Source: Pseudomonadales bacterium (GTDB lineage: Bacteria; Pseudomonadota; Gammaproteobacteria; Pseudomonadales; DC-out160). Taken from it: a stretch of 64,000 nucleotides of DNA. The notes beneath the pieces are model-generated. The model saw only the letters and a list, made by a program, of their open reading frames with translations, ran no database searches and had not been told where the DNA came from. The stretch spans positions 1-64,000 of the forward strand of contig JAHRWA010000083.1 of the NCBI GenBank assembly GCA_019090455.1, read 5' to 3'. Shown here in pieces: positions 26,476-35,281 of the stretch (positions are counted from its first letter, which is position 1; every line of letters starts with the position of its first letter). Position numbers and translations under genes: made by a program.

Positions 26476-27660
26476 TTAACCTAATTCATTACCAACAATA
26501 GAAACAAAACTGACGCAGCGCCCAGGTTGCCCACCCAAGTTGTGAGTCAAGCCAAGCTTAGGACTGTCAATTTGACGTTCGCCTGCTTCGCCACGAAATT
26601 GTAACCACATTTCGTACATCATGCGTAGACCACTGGCACCGATGGGGTGACCAAAGCTTTTCAGTCCGCCATCAGGATTTACCGGTTGCGGTCCATCACC
26701 ATCAAATCGACCTTCTTCGCAATCAATCCAGCCCTTGCCTCTCTCAGAAAAACCCATGTCTTCCATTAGGACCAGCTCAGTTGCCGTAAAGCAATCATGA
26801 ACTTCAGCCATGCTAATTTCATCTCGAGGGTTGGTAACGCCGGCTTGAGAGTATGCATCTTGACAAGATTTCTCTACTTCTTGGAAAGTAGTGAAATCAT
26901 AATCTTGATTGATAAACCCTTCGTTAGGTCCAGCAGCAATAGCCATCGCCTTCAAGAATATGGGTTTGTCAGTGTATTTGTAAGCATCTTCAGCACGACA
27001 AAGTATCGCGGCTGCAGCACCATCAGCAACACCAGAACAATCGAATATTCCAAACATACCGGCTATCGAAGGAGAGTTCTGAATTGTTTCCATGGCGACT
27101 TTCTTACGAAATTGTGCCTTTGGATTCTTAGAGCCCGCAACATGATTCTTCCATGCGATACGAGACAGAACGTCTTTCATCTTTTTCTCGTCTACGCCAT
27201 ACTTTTCACAATAAGCAGGTGCTAACAAAGAAAACATAGCGGGAGCTGACATGCTGGATTCAGTTCCATCACTGGGGGGGGATGGAATTACCAAACCGGA
27301 ATAACCTGAGTCTTTCAGTTTTTCTACACCCGTTGCCATGACTAAATCGAAAGCACCACTGGCGACAGCGTAAGCGGCGTTCCGCATGCTATCACTTCCC
27401 GTGGCACACATATTTTCAACACGAGTCACTGGTTTGTAGTCAGTCTTTAATGCTTCAGACAATGTAACTCCAGCGTAACCGCTAAACATGGTACCCAACC
27501 AATAGGCGTCCACATCACTTTTTTCAATGCCGGCCGAATCTAGAGCACCTGTAGCGGCTTCAACTAAAAGATCACTTGCGCTTTTATCAAAATGTTCACC
27601 GAAAGCGGTACAGGCCATACCGACTATCGCGACTTTATCCTTAATACCATTACTAGCCAT
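26476..27660 (-). CDS. Thiolase (SCP-x / acetyl-CoA acetyltransferase family)
   Basis: A 394-aa thiolase that cleaves or condenses acyl-CoAs, last step of beta-oxidation. The nucleophile is C85 in MCATGSDSM; the histidine is in SFGHPIGASG (H338), and the second cysteine is in GQPGRCV (C382). The sequence is of the SCP-x/sterol-carrier thiolase type rather than FadA. ATG at 27660 has AGGAG 8 bases upstream and starts 11 bases after the stop of the preceding KAS-III-fold gene, so they form one operon and perhaps one complex. The substrate is probably a branched or cyclic acyl-CoA (inference). Confidence 0.9.
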   Translation of the reverse strand: MASNGIKDKVAIVGMACTAFGEHFDKSASDLLVEAATGALDSAGIEKSDVDAYWLGTMFSGYAGVTLSEALKTDYKPVTRVENMCATGSDSMRNAAYAVASGAFDLVMATGVEKLKDSGYSGLVIPSPPSDGTESSMSAPAMFSLLAPAYCEKYGVDEKKMKDVLSRIAWKNHVAGSKNPKAQFRKKVAMETIQNSPSIAGMFGIFDCSGVADGAAAAILCRAEDAYKYTDKPIFLKAMAIAAGPNEGFINQDYDFTTFQEVEKSCQDAYSQAGVTNPRDEISMAEVHDCFTATELVLMEDMGFSERGKGWIDCEEGRFDGDGPQPVNPDGGLKSFGHPIGASGLRMMYEMWLQFRGEAGERQIDSPKLGLTHNLGGQPGRCVSFVSIVGNELG

Positions 27661-27671
27661 TAGATTATCTC

Positions 27672-29057
27672 CTAGCGCTGAGGGCGCGCTTTCCAAAAGT
27701 AATTGTGTATGCCTTGGCCCGTATAAAGCCGTCTAAATGTCATCTCTAATTGATCGCCAATCTTAACTGCTTTCGGGTCAACATCAGCCATTTCACAAGT
27801 AAAACGTCCGCCACCATCAAAATCCGCCACAATGGAAACAACCGGTGGTTGTAGAGTATAGGCAAGGTAATCAAGTGTGAATGTTTTGATCTTACAGGCG
27901 GTATTAGAAAATGCCTCTTCTTCCATTTGCGCGACTGCTCCGCAGGTCAAGCAAACTTCTTGAGGAGGTAAATATCCGGTTTTACATTCGCTACAACGAG
28001 ACCCATAAAAGCCGTATTTCCAATGCTGATTACGTTGAGCAGAAGGGGCAGCTGGACGGTCAAAATCGGGACGGCGAGGTGGTTCAAATGGTAAAATCTC
28101 TCGCCATTTGAGGAAGGTGTTATACGGTAAGTCATTTCTTGCAGAAGCAATCCACTCGTCGACAGAACGTTTAGGTCGCTGAGATGTAATCTTATCCGTT
28201 ACAGAAAGGACTAAGGCATCACAACCGTCTCCGGCCGACATAACTAAAATCTTATCACCTGGCTTAGCCGTATCCAGTGTTCGTGCTAATACAAGTCCTG
28301 CATGAGCAGCACCCGTTCGGCCCACGTTAGCCTCTAACATGTCGGCTATCTGTTCTTTCTGTAAGCCCAGTGCAGCGGGAACAGCGCCTATGTTACGCTT
28401 ATTCGAAGCATCTAGAATAACTGTTGTTAATGCGCTCGGCTCAACGCCAGCATCTGCCAGTGCTCTTTTGGCTACGTCTACACAAACTGGTCCCAAAACG
28501 ATAGCGCCAAATCGCTCTTCCCATTGCTTTGCAAAGGCGTCGCTAGGCAAACGCCAAACATCCAATAGCTCTGTGGTTGCAGAAGCTTGACCAAGTACCG
28601 TGGCAAGAGCCTCTTCATCTGATCCCATCACAAAAGCGACTGCTGCATCACCACCACTTTTCTCGCGAGCTCCGCTGGGCGCACCGATGATGACGTCAGC
28701 GGCACAAATTAGTGATTTTCGTCCAGCAGCGGCGGTATCTGCCGCCAACAATAATCCACTAAGACCTGCGCGTGAGCTGGTTGCCATTTCCATGGAACGC
28801 ACTGAGTTGGATAAACTTAAACCTGCGGCAATAGCAGCAGCATTCATTTTCTCAGCATATGGGGGGTTAGTGGTTGCGAAAATTAGGGTATCAACATTTT
28901 CTAAATTTCCGTCTCTTGCTGCTTCCACAGCCATCGATGTGGCATCCTCATCGAAACTTGCAACGGCCCTTTCTCCTCTGCCGCCTCCCATGGCCTTTCT
29001 TGTTAGTCGATTGTAGGGCACATAAGACCCATAACTCGTAATTCCAGGCAATTTCAT
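27672..29057 (-). CDS. KAS III/HMG-CoA-synthase-like protein fused to zinc-ribbon OB-fold (DUF35)
   Basis: A 461-aa fusion. Residues ~1-340 have the HMG-CoA synthase/KAS III fold (FDEDATSMAVEAARDG, EANVGRTGAAHAGLVLA). Residues ~355-461 carry the DUF35 zinc ribbon with two CxxC pairs (CSEC and CLTC) and an OB-fold. The usual nucleophilic cysteine is not seen: the segment MATSSRAGLSG (91-101) has Ser where archaeal HMG-CoA synthases have Cys. A strong GAGGAG precedes ATG at 29057. Coupling to a thiolase gene recalls thiolase-DUF35 pairs in steroid side-chain degradation, where the OB-fold partner is required for activity. The reaction here is unknown. Confidence 0.82.
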   Translation of the reverse strand: MKLPGITSYGSYVPYNRLTRKAMGGGRGERAVASFDEDATSMAVEAARDGNLENVDTLIFATTNPPYAEKMNAAAIAAGLSLSNSVRSMEMATSSRAGLSGLLLAADTAAAGRKSLICAADVIIGAPSGAREKSGGDAAVAFVMGSDEEALATVLGQASATTELLDVWRLPSDAFAKQWEERFGAIVLGPVCVDVAKRALADAGVEPSALTTVILDASNKRNIGAVPAALGLQKEQIADMLEANVGRTGAAHAGLVLARTLDTAKPGDKILVMSAGDGCDALVLSVTDKITSQRPKRSVDEWIASARNDLPYNTFLKWREILPFEPPRRPDFDRPAAPSAQRNQHWKYGFYGSRCSECKTGYLPPQEVCLTCGAVAQMEEEAFSNTACKIKTFTLDYLAYTLQPPVVSIVADFDGGGRFTCEMADVDPKAVKIGDQLEMTFRRLYTGQGIHNYFWKARPQR

Positions 29058-29627
29058 TTCTCCTCGTAGAATCTGTGAATAATCTGTGAACAATTTGTGG
29101 CCACAAAAAGTGTTGGCCTCAATAGTTAATACAGCAAAAGTAATATCTATAAACTATTCACTACGCCCCTATTAACTTGAGGGGCAAAAGTACCGCAATC
29201 CCCGTTCTGTTGCAAATTACCACCTGTTACAGGGGAGTTATTACTTTTTGTTTTGTTTGCATTTAAATTGTCTTATAAAGCTATTATTTTTTCGGTGACT
29301 GTATCTCTTAACATCAATAGATCTACGACCAAATTTGACTGCGTAATAAAAATAACAAAACAATAGATTTACGAAATTAGGAGGCAAGTAATTGCATCAA
29401 TCACAAAGGTGAGAGGACTCTCGCAGAATGCGAATGGTCCTTGAAGGTTCATGTGAGTTATCAGTAAATAATAGCGCCCTAAAGTGAAAAACATCGGCCT
29501 AAAGTGACTTGCAATAACCTGAGTTTGATGAAGATGTCGTGCGCCTTAATGTTTTATTCTTGGCTTATACTAAATGCGTATCTACGAAGTCACGTCGAGA
29601 AATATTCGGATTACGGAGAGTTGAGTA
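29058..29627. other. 570-base divergent intergenic region
   Basis: It must hold the promoters for the thiolase operon (minus) and the hydrolase gene (plus). I see a paired direct repeat (29478-29507) and a short hairpin, GCCCCT/AGGGGC, at 29165-29185. No gene or RNA is evident. Confidence 0.5.
29478..29507. promoter_or_regulatory. Paired direct repeat, possible operator
   Basis: CCTAAAGTGA occurs at 29478-29487 and again at 29498-29507, exactly 20 bases apart (about two helical turns), 120-150 bases upstream of the hydrolase start. That spacing would suit a dimeric regulator. No regulator gene is adjacent. Confidence 0.4.
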
Positions 29628-30629
29628 ATGATTAGTTGGCAAGCAAGACTTTTGATTATGACGGGCAAAGGTGTATTGAAACCCATAATGAAACTCAGAA
29701 ATCTAGATAAGCTAGATGATGACGGCATTCGGCGGATGCACAATCGGTTAGAGAAATTATCAGAGAGAACTAAAATTCCGCGAAAAGCACACATAGTGGA
29801 AGAGAGGATTGGCGATGTAGCTTGTGATTGGGTGGCTTGGGGAGTTCCCGAAGAAATTGATATAGCACAACGCAAAGTGATTGTTTATTACCATGGTAGT
29901 GCTTTCATTGTTTTGTCGCCTAAGAGTTATCGGCAGTTTACTTGGAGGCTGGCCAAACAAACCGGTTGCACGGTGTTGGCACCCGGTTATCGTAAGGCAC
30001 CTGATCATCAGCATCCCGCAGGTTTAGATGATGCCGTGACTGTCTATCAAGAGCTATTAGCACGTGGTTATTCTCCCAGTAATATCATTGTTAGTGGTGA
30101 TTCAGCGGGTGGGAACTTAACGTTGGCTTCACTCATGAAGATAAGAGATAACGGTTTACCGCAGCCTGCCGGTGCTTTTTGTGTTTCGCCGTGGAGTAAC
30201 TTAACTGCTACAGGTTCAACGATGTTTACCAATGCCAAAGCGGATCCGGTTTTTGCCGTTAGTAATGTAGAAGATATGGTAAAGGTTGCTCGCTTCTATG
30301 CCGGTGACGTGGATCTTACCGATCCTTTTATATCCCCAGCCTTTGGCGATTTTACCGGGCTGGCACCTTTATTGATTTATGCGGGAAGCACTGAAATTTT
30401 ATTAAATGATGCGCAGCGTGTGGTTGAAAAGGCAAAAGAAGCGGGTGTGCCCGTGGAATTCAAAGTGTGGCGCGATATGCCGCATTCGTTTCATGTCTTA
30501 GCCGGCTACCTACCGGAGGGGAAAATTGCAGTTAGAAAAATAGCGACGTTTGTTCATCAGCAATTTGATTCGACAAATACGCAAGAGGCGGGTCATAAAT
30601 CGAAGCAAAGTGTACAAACTCAAGTTTGA
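29628..30629 (+). CDS. Alpha/beta hydrolase, HSL-family esterase-like
   Basis: A 333-aa hydrolase of the hormone-sensitive-lipase type. The nucleophile is S159 in GDSAGG, the catalytic histidine lies in DMPHSFHVL near the C-terminus, and the acid is in the GSTEILLND region. The oxyanion motif, normally HGGG, reads HGSA here (about 89-92). YRKAPDHQHPAGLDDAVTVY is typical of the family. It probably hydrolyses short or medium acyl esters. It starts a run of same-strand genes (LON-domain protein, SDR). Confidence 0.87.
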   Translation: MISWQARLLIMTGKGVLKPIMKLRNLDKLDDDGIRRMHNRLEKLSERTKIPRKAHIVEERIGDVACDWVAWGVPEEIDIAQRKVIVYYHGSAFIVLSPKSYRQFTWRLAKQTGCTVLAPGYRKAPDHQHPAGLDDAVTVYQELLARGYSPSNIIVSGDSAGGNLTLASLMKIRDNGLPQPAGAFCVSPWSNLTATGSTMFTNAKADPVFAVSNVEDMVKVARFYAGDVDLTDPFISPAFGDFTGLAPLLIYAGSTEILLNDAQRVVEKAKEAGVPVEFKVWRDMPHSFHVLAGYLPEGKIAVRKIATFVHQQFDSTNTQEAGHKSKQSVQTQV

Positions 30630-30698
30630 GCTGAAAAAGGGTGAGTCTCGTGAATGAAAAGATTGTTTGTCAGTGGGATTTCAAAGTGAGAAAAAGTA

Positions 30699-31352
30699 AT
30701 GCCTGATGTTGCGCTATTTCCAATACCCGGATGTGTTGCATTTCCGGGTACGGATTTTCCTTTACATGTCTTTGAACCTCGCTATAGAGCAATGGTAACG
30801 CATTGTCTCAATACCGGAGTTCTGATGGGAGTCTGTCACACTCAAAAGACGATTCGAGAAGCGAAAAATGACCAAAGTAGAGAAGAGGCTTTGAGGTCAA
30901 ATCAAGCCACTTACAAACCATTTAATATACTTTCTGCGGGAACATGTGAACTAGTTAAAACGTTTGATGATGGACGTATGGCGATTGTGGTTCATCTTGA
31001 AAAACGTTTTCGGTTGATTGAGGAAGTGCAATCTTTGCCTTTTAGTGTGTATCGTTGCGAAGCGTTTTTGGATGATGCAGTTGGGAATGAGGAAATGCTA
31101 GAAGCTGATTTACTCCGGGATAAAGTTATCGCTCGCTTAATCGCGTTAACCAATGATATTCCTGGATTGAAAAAGGAACTAAGTAAAAAGTCCTGGCGTA
31201 ATAAAGATGCGAACGCATTTAGTTTCGAACTTTTTGGACTGTTACGTATGCCGCCAGATTTATTGCAAAGCATACTTGAAATGCGGTCACCGCTTCTGCG
31301 GCTTGATGCGTTGTTACGAATTATAAATAGTGCAGGGATAAATTTAAGTTAA
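30699..31352 (+). CDS. LON peptidase substrate-binding (N-terminal) domain protein
   Basis: A stand-alone Lon N-domain protein of 217 aa with no ATPase or protease part. The start PDVALFPIPGCVAFPGTDFPLHVFEPRYRAMV is the canonical Lon substrate-binding motif; a central beta region (DGRMAIVVHLEKRFRLIEE) and a helical C-terminus follow. Such proteins are common in proteobacteria and of unknown role. It is in the same direction as its neighbours, and the next SDR starts about 20 bases after its stop. Confidence 0.9.
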   Translation: MPDVALFPIPGCVAFPGTDFPLHVFEPRYRAMVTHCLNTGVLMGVCHTQKTIREAKNDQSREEALRSNQATYKPFNILSAGTCELVKTFDDGRMAIVVHLEKRFRLIEEVQSLPFSVYRCEAFLDDAVGNEEMLEADLLRDKVIARLIALTNDIPGLKKELSKKSWRNKDANAFSFELFGLLRMPPDLLQSILEMRSPLLRLDALLRIINSAGINLS

Positions 31353-31373
31353 TACAAAAAGGGAATGTTAATC

Positions 31374-32255
31374 ATGAGCAATCGTTTTCAAGATAAAGTT
31401 ATTATAGTGACTGGTGGTGCTAGCGGAATGGGACTGTCCACAGTCCAACGTTTTTTGGATGAAGGAGCTAACGTTGTTGTCGGTGATCTCAACGAAGAAA
31501 ATGGTGAAGCCGTATTAGCTCAGGCTAAAGATGATGGTTATGAATCGCAAATTCGGTTTGTTAAAGTGGATGTGTCTAAAGAGTCGAATATTGAAGAACT
31601 ATTGCAAACGGCGTCTAGTCAATTTGGAAGGCTTGATGTCTTGTTTAATAATGCCGGCATTGGAGGCGCTTTTGGCCCTATCACTGAGATTGATGAAGAG
31701 GATTGGGATCTGACTCATAGTGTAATGCTAAAGGGTGTTTTTCTCGGTATTAAGCATGCGGCGCGCATTCTTATTGAGCAAGGAGAGGGCGGCTCTATAA
31801 TCAATACTGCTTCCGTAGCGGGACTCAGCGGAGGAGCCGGACCTGCGGCGTATTCTGCGATAAAGGCCGGGGTGATTAATCTGACTCGTGCTTCAGCAGT
31901 AGAGTTGGCGAAACATAAAATTCGCGTCAATTGTATTTGTCCTGGAGGAATACTGACTCCTCTAGTTCATCGAGGAAACCCTGACATGATGAAGGATCGC
32001 TTAACCAAGCTCCAGCCTTGGCCTGAAGTGGGTGAAGGCAAGCATATTGCCGGTGCTGTCGTGTTTCTCGCTTCCGATGATTCCGAGTTTGTGACCGGTC
32101 ACCCGTTGATAGTAGATGGAGGTTTAACAGCCGCCGGCCCGTCAGCTGGGCGTTCCAATATGGGAGGAGGAATGTTTGCTGGATTCAAGGGTCTTGATAC
32201 TGGAACCACAGGTGTGACACCTAAAATTGTACCCATGGAGAAAAAAGATAAGTAG
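31374..32255 (+). CDS. Short-chain dehydrogenase/reductase
   Basis: A classical SDR of 293 aa. TGGASGMG binds NAD(P), NNAGIG is the structural motif, and S...YSAIK carries the catalytic Ser-Tyr-Lys (NTASVAGLSGGAGPAAYSAIKAG). The C-terminus has a longer tail than usual (last ~40 residues, Gly/Met rich). ATG at 31374 is preferred over 31365 because of the spacing to AGGGA. The substrate is unknown. SDRs of this type often oxidise hydroxyacyl-CoAs or alcohols in catabolic clusters. Confidence 0.88.
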   Translation: MSNRFQDKVIIVTGGASGMGLSTVQRFLDEGANVVVGDLNEENGEAVLAQAKDDGYESQIRFVKVDVSKESNIEELLQTASSQFGRLDVLFNNAGIGGAFGPITEIDEEDWDLTHSVMLKGVFLGIKHAARILIEQGEGGSIINTASVAGLSGGAGPAAYSAIKAGVINLTRASAVELAKHKIRVNCICPGGILTPLVHRGNPDMMKDRLTKLQPWPEVGEGKHIAGAVVFLASDDSEFVTGHPLIVDGGLTAAGPSAGRSNMGGGMFAGFKGLDTGTTGVTPKIVPMEKKDK

Positions 32256-32320
32256 ATAGCAAGGGGGGTGTTACAATCCGGGCGATTTCCCCCTCCTTAA
32301 TATTACAATGAGCATAGGAT

Positions 32321-32608
32321 ATGAGCCAAAACACAGAGCTAGAAGCAGCCGTTTTTCGCCGGCTGTTAAAACATTTAGATGAGCGTAAAGATGTGCAAAA
32401 CATCGACTTAATGAATTTGGCAGGTTTTTGCCGAAACTGCTTGTCCAAGTGGTATGTCGCGGCTGCTGAAGAACAAGGTGGTGACGTTAATTATGATGAG
32501 GCCCGAGAGTTGGTGTATGGAATGCCATATTCAGAATGGAAAGATAAATTTCAAAAAGAAGCTACCCCCGAACAAATGGCTAAATTTAATCAGTCAAAAC
32601 CGAAATAA
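32321..32608 (+). CDS. DUF1244 family protein
   Basis: A 95-aa protein matching DUF1244: a first part with VFRRLLKHLDERKDVQNIDLMNLAGFCRNCLSKW (conserved CRNCL motif) and YGMPYSEWKDKFQKEAT near the end. The fold is small and helical; function is unknown but widespread in proteobacteria. It lies 65 bases after the SDR. Confidence 0.9.
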   Translation: MSQNTELEAAVFRRLLKHLDERKDVQNIDLMNLAGFCRNCLSKWYVAAAEEQGGDVNYDEARELVYGMPYSEWKDKFQKEATPEQMAKFNQSKPK

Positions 32609-32615
32609 AAAAGCG

Positions 32616-32663
32616 TAGTTAGTAGTAGTTAATGATTGATAGTTAGTAGTAATTAATCGTTAT
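32616..32663. repeat. 24-bp tandem duplication downstream of DUF1244
   Basis: Two 24-base copies beginning TAGTTAGTAGTA(G/A)TTAAT, starting 8 bases after the TAA stop, with four differences between them. Confidence 0.75.
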
Positions 32664-32775
32664 TAGTAAATGTCGGTGGCAGGTAAGTAGAATTGAGCCT
32701 GCCTTGTGCCAGTCAAAGATGAGTTTTCTTGCGGGTTCTCCCCCATATTGAGTCTGAGCGTTTTAAGGAGATGTC

Positions 32776-33072
32776 ATGGGATATCAAGCCATCACAGTGA
32801 TGGACCTCAAAAAATTAATAGCAGAAAAAGAGCTAATTATAGTGGATGTGCGAGATGCCCTGTCCTTCGAGCAAAGTCATATTAAGAATGCAGTTCATTT
32901 GCATGACGGCAATCTCGATTTCTTTTTGAATGAAACAAAACGGGACCGGCCTGTTGTAGTTTATTGTTTTCATGGCCATTCGAGCCGAAATGCAGCTAAT
33001 TATCTCAATGAGCAAGGGTTTGCGGAAGTCTTCAGTTTGGAAGGTGGGTATGCCGATTGGGAATCTTCCTGA
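32776..33072 (+). CDS. glpE: Thiosulfate sulfurtransferase GlpE (single rhodanese domain)
   Basis: A 98-aa rhodanese. The persulfide-forming cysteine is C64 in YCFHGHSS, the GlpE-type loop, preceded by IIVDVRDALSFEQSHIKNAVHL and followed by GFAEVFSLEGGYADW. It transfers sulfur from thiosulfate to cyanide or thioredoxin in vitro; the in vivo acceptor is uncertain. An AAGGAG Shine-Dalgarno lies upstream of the ATG. Confidence 0.92.
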   Translation: MGYQAITVMDLKKLIAEKELIIVDVRDALSFEQSHIKNAVHLHDGNLDFFLNETKRDRPVVVYCFHGHSSRNAANYLNEQGFAEVFSLEGGYADWESS

Positions 33073-33126
33073 ACATTTATTGTTCTATGTGTTGGCAAAA
33101 TTAGAAATTTTAGATTCGCAGTATGG

Positions 33127-33135
33127 TGCTATAAT
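33127..33135 (+). promoter_or_regulatory. Extended -10 promoter element
   Basis: TGCTATAAT is a perfect extended -10 (TGnTATAAT) about 90 bases upstream of the glutaredoxin-like gene. No good -35 is visible at normal spacing, which is usual for extended -10 promoters. Confidence 0.55.
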
Positions 33136-33222
33136 GAGCGCCAATTTTGCGTGTAGTCACGCAGCTCTACACTGTTAAACGGTATGTTTTTCTTTTATAC
33201 GTTCATTAATTTAGGAGATATG

Positions 33223-33609
33223 ATGGCTATCATTCGTCGAGTATTGGGTGCTTTTATTTTATTTTTTGACTGGGTTTTCACACCTAAAAGTCTGGTGCGT
33301 GATGTCGATTTACAGCAAGAAATAGATGCACAGACTGATAAACTATCGCTGTATCAATACGCGGCATGCCCATTTTGCGTCAAGGTAAGGCGTGCTATGA
33401 AACGAAACAGCCTAGCGATACGTACTTGTGATGTTAATCGTTCGGATACGAGTCGAGAAGAATTGCTGTCTGGTGGTGGTAGGCTAAAAGTCCCTTGTTT
33501 AAAAATCGAAGAAGAGGACGGAAGTGTTCGATGGATGTATGAGTCCTCTGATATTATTGATTATCTTAGTTCGCGGTTTTGTAACGAGTCAGCACTGATT
33601 TCTGAGTGA
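33223..33609 (+). CDS. Membrane-anchored glutaredoxin-domain protein
   Basis: A 128-aa protein with an N-terminal hydrophobic segment (about 6-20) followed by a glutaredoxin domain. CPFC (49-52) is the redox pair, GGGRLKVPCLKIEE contains the cis-proline, and SSDIIDYL ends the domain, as in GST N-terminal/glutaredoxin folds. It probably reduces disulfides or binds glutathione at the membrane. The second of two ATGs (33223) fits the AGGAG spacing best. Confidence 0.82.
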   Translation: MAIIRRVLGAFILFFDWVFTPKSLVRDVDLQQEIDAQTDKLSLYQYAACPFCVKVRRAMKRNSLAIRTCDVNRSDTSREELLSGGGRLKVPCLKIEEEDGSVRWMYESSDIIDYLSSRFCNESALISE

Positions 33610-33708
33610 GGTTTTTGCTAGGTCACAGTATCAGTTGTTAGGCCATTAATGTCAGCGGTTTGGTGATAGCAATTCCTTAGGCAAGGTTAAATTCAAGACG
33701 ATGAGGAT

Positions 33709-34305
33709 ATGAAGAGAAAAACGTGTTCTCGTTGTCGAAGAGCTGAATCAGTTTGTTATTGTCATACGATTAAGCCCGTTGCTAATGTTTGGCCTATTCA
33801 TATTCTGCAACATCCCACAGAAAGTCAGCACGCTATTGGTACGGCTCGAATTGCCGAGTTGAGTTTAAGTCAGTGTGAATTGCAGGTAGCAGATCGATTT
33901 GATATTGCTACGGTGGTTAATCATTGGGATGAGGAATCGAAACCGGTTCTCGTTTATCCCGGTGAGAACGCGATGTCCGTGGACGAAATAAAATTGCATC
34001 GACCTGGCAAACTGATATTTCTTGATGCGAGTTGGCGGAAAAGCCGGCGAATGTTGTTTGAATCTCCTTATCTCATGGATTTGGCGAGAGTTAGTTTTGA
34101 GCCTGAGACTGCTTCCCAGTATCGAATTCGCAAGGTTCCCAATCCAAATGCCTTATCAACTTTAGAAGCCATTGTTCATGTGTTATCGGTGTTAGAGGGG
34201 AAGGGGAATCAATATCAGCCTTTGCTAGATAGTATGAATTGGATGATAGAGAAGCAGATAGAATGTATGGGAGAGGAGATATTCTTGCGGAACTATAACC
34301 GCTAA
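33709..34305 (+). CDS. DTW-domain tRNA-uridine aminocarboxypropyltransferase
   Basis: A 198-aa DTW protein (YfiP/TapT family), which transfers the aminocarboxypropyl group of SAM to a tRNA uridine (acp3U47 in E. coli). The N-terminal CSRC...CYC cysteines form a zinc site; YPGENA and FLDASWRKSRRML follow, then YRIRKVPNPNALSTLEAI. The signature DTW triplet reads DASW here, a variant. It is shorter than E. coli TapT but complete. Confidence 0.85.
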   Translation: MKRKTCSRCRRAESVCYCHTIKPVANVWPIHILQHPTESQHAIGTARIAELSLSQCELQVADRFDIATVVNHWDEESKPVLVYPGENAMSVDEIKLHRPGKLIFLDASWRKSRRMLFESPYLMDLARVSFEPETASQYRIRKVPNPNALSTLEAIVHVLSVLEGKGNQYQPLLDSMNWMIEKQIECMGEEIFLRNYNR

Positions 34306-34408
34306 AGAGAAAGGAAAATTAAGGGTAAAGGACTTAGCAAAATGTAGATGTCGAGATCTTTACCCCTTCTTTAATTATAACTCATTAGATTTCTAGCAGA
34401 TCCTATTT

Positions 34409-35128
34409 CTACCCGATCATATTTCCGCCGTCTATATCGAGAGTGGTTCCTGAAATAAAACCATTACCCATCAGTGATACAGCCAAATCCCCAATATCCT
34501 TCGGGTATCCTATTCGTCCTACTGGTAGTACTTTCGCTGACGCTTCAAACATACCGTCGCGTCTCTCTTTTGGCATCATGTCGTATAGTGGGGTATCCAC
34601 AATTCCTGGTGAAATTGTGTTGACGCGAATGGGTTTTAATTCAAGCGCCAATGCTTTTGAAAGCGATTCTAAGGCACCGTTACAAGCGCCGGCAGGGGCT
34701 AGGCCTTTCATCGGTCGTCGACTGGAAACACCAGAGACAAATGTAATGCTACCTGTGCTCGACATATTGGGTGCAGCGTATTTCGCGCAAAAATAGGCTC
34801 CCCAAAACTTGGTTTCGAAAAAGTTTTTCGCCATTGCCGTTTCCATTTTTAGAAAGGGGCCACCAGCAGTGGCTGATGCTGTAATGATGAGGTGATCTAA
34901 TGAACCCAGTTTAGAGAATAATTCTTGGACTTTATCTTCTTGCTGGATGTCGACAGAAAAAACCTCGACTTTGCCATCTAATGTATTGGCTGCCGCCTCC
35001 AGTTTTGCATTATCGCGACTGACTATCGCGACTTCAGCACCCGCTGCTAATGCAGCCTCTGCACAACCCAATCCCATTCCTGAACTGCCACCTACAACCA
35101 CTACTTTTTGTCCTGATAAAGACGTCAT
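34409..35128 (-). CDS. SDR-fold protein lacking the catalytic Tyr-Lys pair
   Basis: A 239-aa SDR with an intact dinucleotide motif, VVGGSSGMGLG, and the C-terminal NTISPGIVDTPLYDMM and SGTTLDIDGG segments. At the catalytic position YxxxK it reads AGACN (146-150), so both Tyr and Lys are absent. A branch of SDR proteins (PRK07041-like) is known to have this ACNGALE/ALNGALE form, so it is a divergent subfamily rather than a decayed gene. The reaction is unknown. It faces the DTW gene convergently. Confidence 0.82.
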   Translation of the reverse strand: MTSLSGQKVVVVGGSSGMGLGCAEAALAAGAEVAIVSRDNAKLEAAANTLDGKVEVFSVDIQQEDKVQELFSKLGSLDHLIITASATAGGPFLKMETAMAKNFFETKFWGAYFCAKYAAPNMSSTGSITFVSGVSSRRPMKGLAPAGACNGALESLSKALALELKPIRVNTISPGIVDTPLYDMMPKERRDGMFEASAKVLPVGRIGYPKDIGDLAVSLMGNGFISGTTLDIDGGNMIG

Positions 35129-35281
35129 TTTTCTACCTCTGTTTAGTTACGGCCTGTGTATTGCCGACAAATCATTTTCTAGAGTTAAAGATAAAGAGTA
35201 TTTGATCGCCGAGTCAAGTGCTAAGATATCCATGATGATCGTCGAGTTTTTGCTGAATTGATCGAATAAAAGGAGAGAAAA

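Noticed and set aside
33092-33135. TTGGCA as -35 for the TATAAT at 33130
   Set aside because: The spacing is 32 bases, too long for a sigma-70 promoter; only the extended -10 is kept.
34323-34365. Hairpin GGGTAAAG/CTTTACCC between convergent genes
   Set aside because: An 8-bp stem with a 27-nt loop is too weak to call a terminator, though the position would suit one.
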